This document shows, piece after piece, positions 63,773-64,000 of a stretch of DNA of 64,000 bases. Under the pieces are notes generated by a model, which ran no database searches, was not told the origin of the DNA, and saw only the letters and a program-made list of their open reading frames with translations. The translations under genes were made by a program, and so were the position numbers. This DNA comes from Roseovarius sp. W115 (GTDB lineage Bacteria; Pseudomonadota; Alphaproteobacteria; Rhodobacterales; Rhodobacteraceae). Within the stretch, counting starts at the first letter, position 1. Every line of letters starts with the position of its first letter. The stretch covers positions 496,001 through 560,000 of the forward strand of contig NZ_CP146606.1 of NCBI RefSeq assembly GCF_032842945.2, in the 5' to 3' direction.

Positions 63773-63786
63773 TTGATCTAAATCAA
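63773..63786. promoter_or_regulatory. FNR/FnrL-type binding box
   Basis: TTGAT-CTAA-ATCAA is an exact match to the FNR/FnrL consensus TTGAT-N4-ATCAA. It is centred about 102 bp upstream of the GntR ATG and 357 bp upstream of dld. It suggests oxygen control of one or both genes; the promoter it acts on is not determined. Confidence 0.7.
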
Positions 63787-63881
63787 GAAGACATAACATA
63801 CTGATTAAAATATATTTTCTCACAATAATAGTTCTTGCAACCCATGAGAGGACAACTTACTTTACCTCTGGAGGTTAGAAA

Positions 63882-64000
63882 ATGAGCATTGCTACAACCA
63901 TTTTTGACAGAATCGATTCTGGCCCACTGGCAGACATCATTGTGCGCCAGATCGAGGATCTGATCGTGCAGAGAGTCCTGAAAGAAGGCGACAAGCTTCC
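63882..64000 (+). CDS. Start of a GntR-family regulator (cut by window edge)
   Basis: The first 39 codons read MSIATTIFDRIDSGPLADII and VRQIEDLIVQRVLKEGDKLP. The pattern I-x-x-QIEDLI-x-x-G-L-K-x-GDKLP is the conserved start of the FadR/LldR/PdhR-type GntR winged helix. GGAGG lies 12 bp upstream. Divergent from the dld operon, so it is a likely regulator of D-lactate or pyruvate use. The remainder is outside the window. Confidence 0.8.
   Translation, partial: MSIATTIFDRIDSGPLADIIVRQIEDLIVQRVLKEGDKL

Larger units (their letters stand above)
63424..63881. other. Divergent regulatory region of dld and a GntR gene
   Basis: About 460 bp without a convincing gene. The right half is AT-rich and holds a GntR-like palindrome (63713-63729), a second GGTAAA copy (GGGTAAAC, 63737-63744), an FNR-type box (63773-63786), a TTTACCTC element (63861-63868), and GGAGG before the GntR gene start. 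A reading frame at 63456-63776 has no family likeness. Confidence 0.55.

Noticed and set aside
63456..63776. 106-codon frame upstream of the GntR gene
   Set aside because: It crosses the GntR-type and nearly the FNR-type sites, has no likeness and an unlikely composition.
1..64000. CRISPR arrays, tRNA/rRNA genes, insertion sequences or prophage
   Set aside because: I saw no regular repeat-spacer pattern, no cloverleaf or rRNA segment, and no transposase, integrase or phage structural gene.

Overview
The window looks like a chromosomal segment of a Rhodobacterales (Roseobacter-group) alphaproteobacterium. The evidence is moderately high GC, tight operons with ATGA/GTGA overlaps, an lgt/MidA-like/pgeF cluster, a matPQMAB-type malonate operon, two Hint-domain proteins, many TRAP-type transporters and an FnrL-type TTGAT-N4-ATCAA box. 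I see no rRNA, tRNA, CRISPR array, phage or insertion sequence.

Layout. 0-2 kb: the start of a GNAT-like gene, a PNPOx-like FMN protein and a divergent YafY/WYL regulator with a palindromic operator, then a YbjN protein. 2-11 kb: an SLC13/TrkA-C permease, ubiK, the lgt-MidA-pgeF operon, a 43-aa basic peptide, a Hint protein lacking the usual cysteine, an Lrp regulator and trxB. 11-13 kb: a 51-aa putative secreted peptide and an ECF sigma/anti-sigma pair. 13-19 kb: an iron-dependent alcohol dehydrogenase, a DctPQM TRAP system and an N-formylglutamate amidohydrolase facing an RpiR regulator; the last two genes are both frameshifted. 19-26 kb: a PotABCD-like ABC importer and a divergent TAXI-TRAP system. 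26-33 kb: malonate uptake and use (TRAP transporter, malonyl-CoA decarboxylase, malonyl-CoA synthetase) with a divergent GntR regulator.

33-48.5 kb is an exopolysaccharide locus resembling the succinoglycan exo genes: ExoY-like priming transferase, four glycosyltransferases, flippase, pyruvyltransferase, O-antigen-ligase-like polymerase, secreted GH16 hydrolase, Wzz/BY-kinase protein and three sulfotransferases. It suggests a sulfated, possibly pyruvylated polymer. 48.7-55.8 kb: a LacI regulator divergent from a tripartite tricarboxylate transporter plus an acylating aldehyde dehydrogenase and an acyl-CoA ligase, possibly for sulfoacetate. 55.7-56.9 kb: a second Hint protein with an intact cysteine. 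57-64 kb: an operon for D-lactate dehydrogenase and a 2-oxoacid:ferredoxin oxidoreductase (gamma, alpha, beta and an NAD(P)-linked Fe-S flavoprotein), with a GntR regulator starting at the right edge and an FNR-type box between them. The alpha subunit is frameshifted.

Two themes recur. Six solute-uptake systems, mostly for organic acids, carry a hairpin or palindrome just 3' of the binding-protein gene in five cases. Three genes need a single-base correction to be intact, which could be real decay or sequence error.
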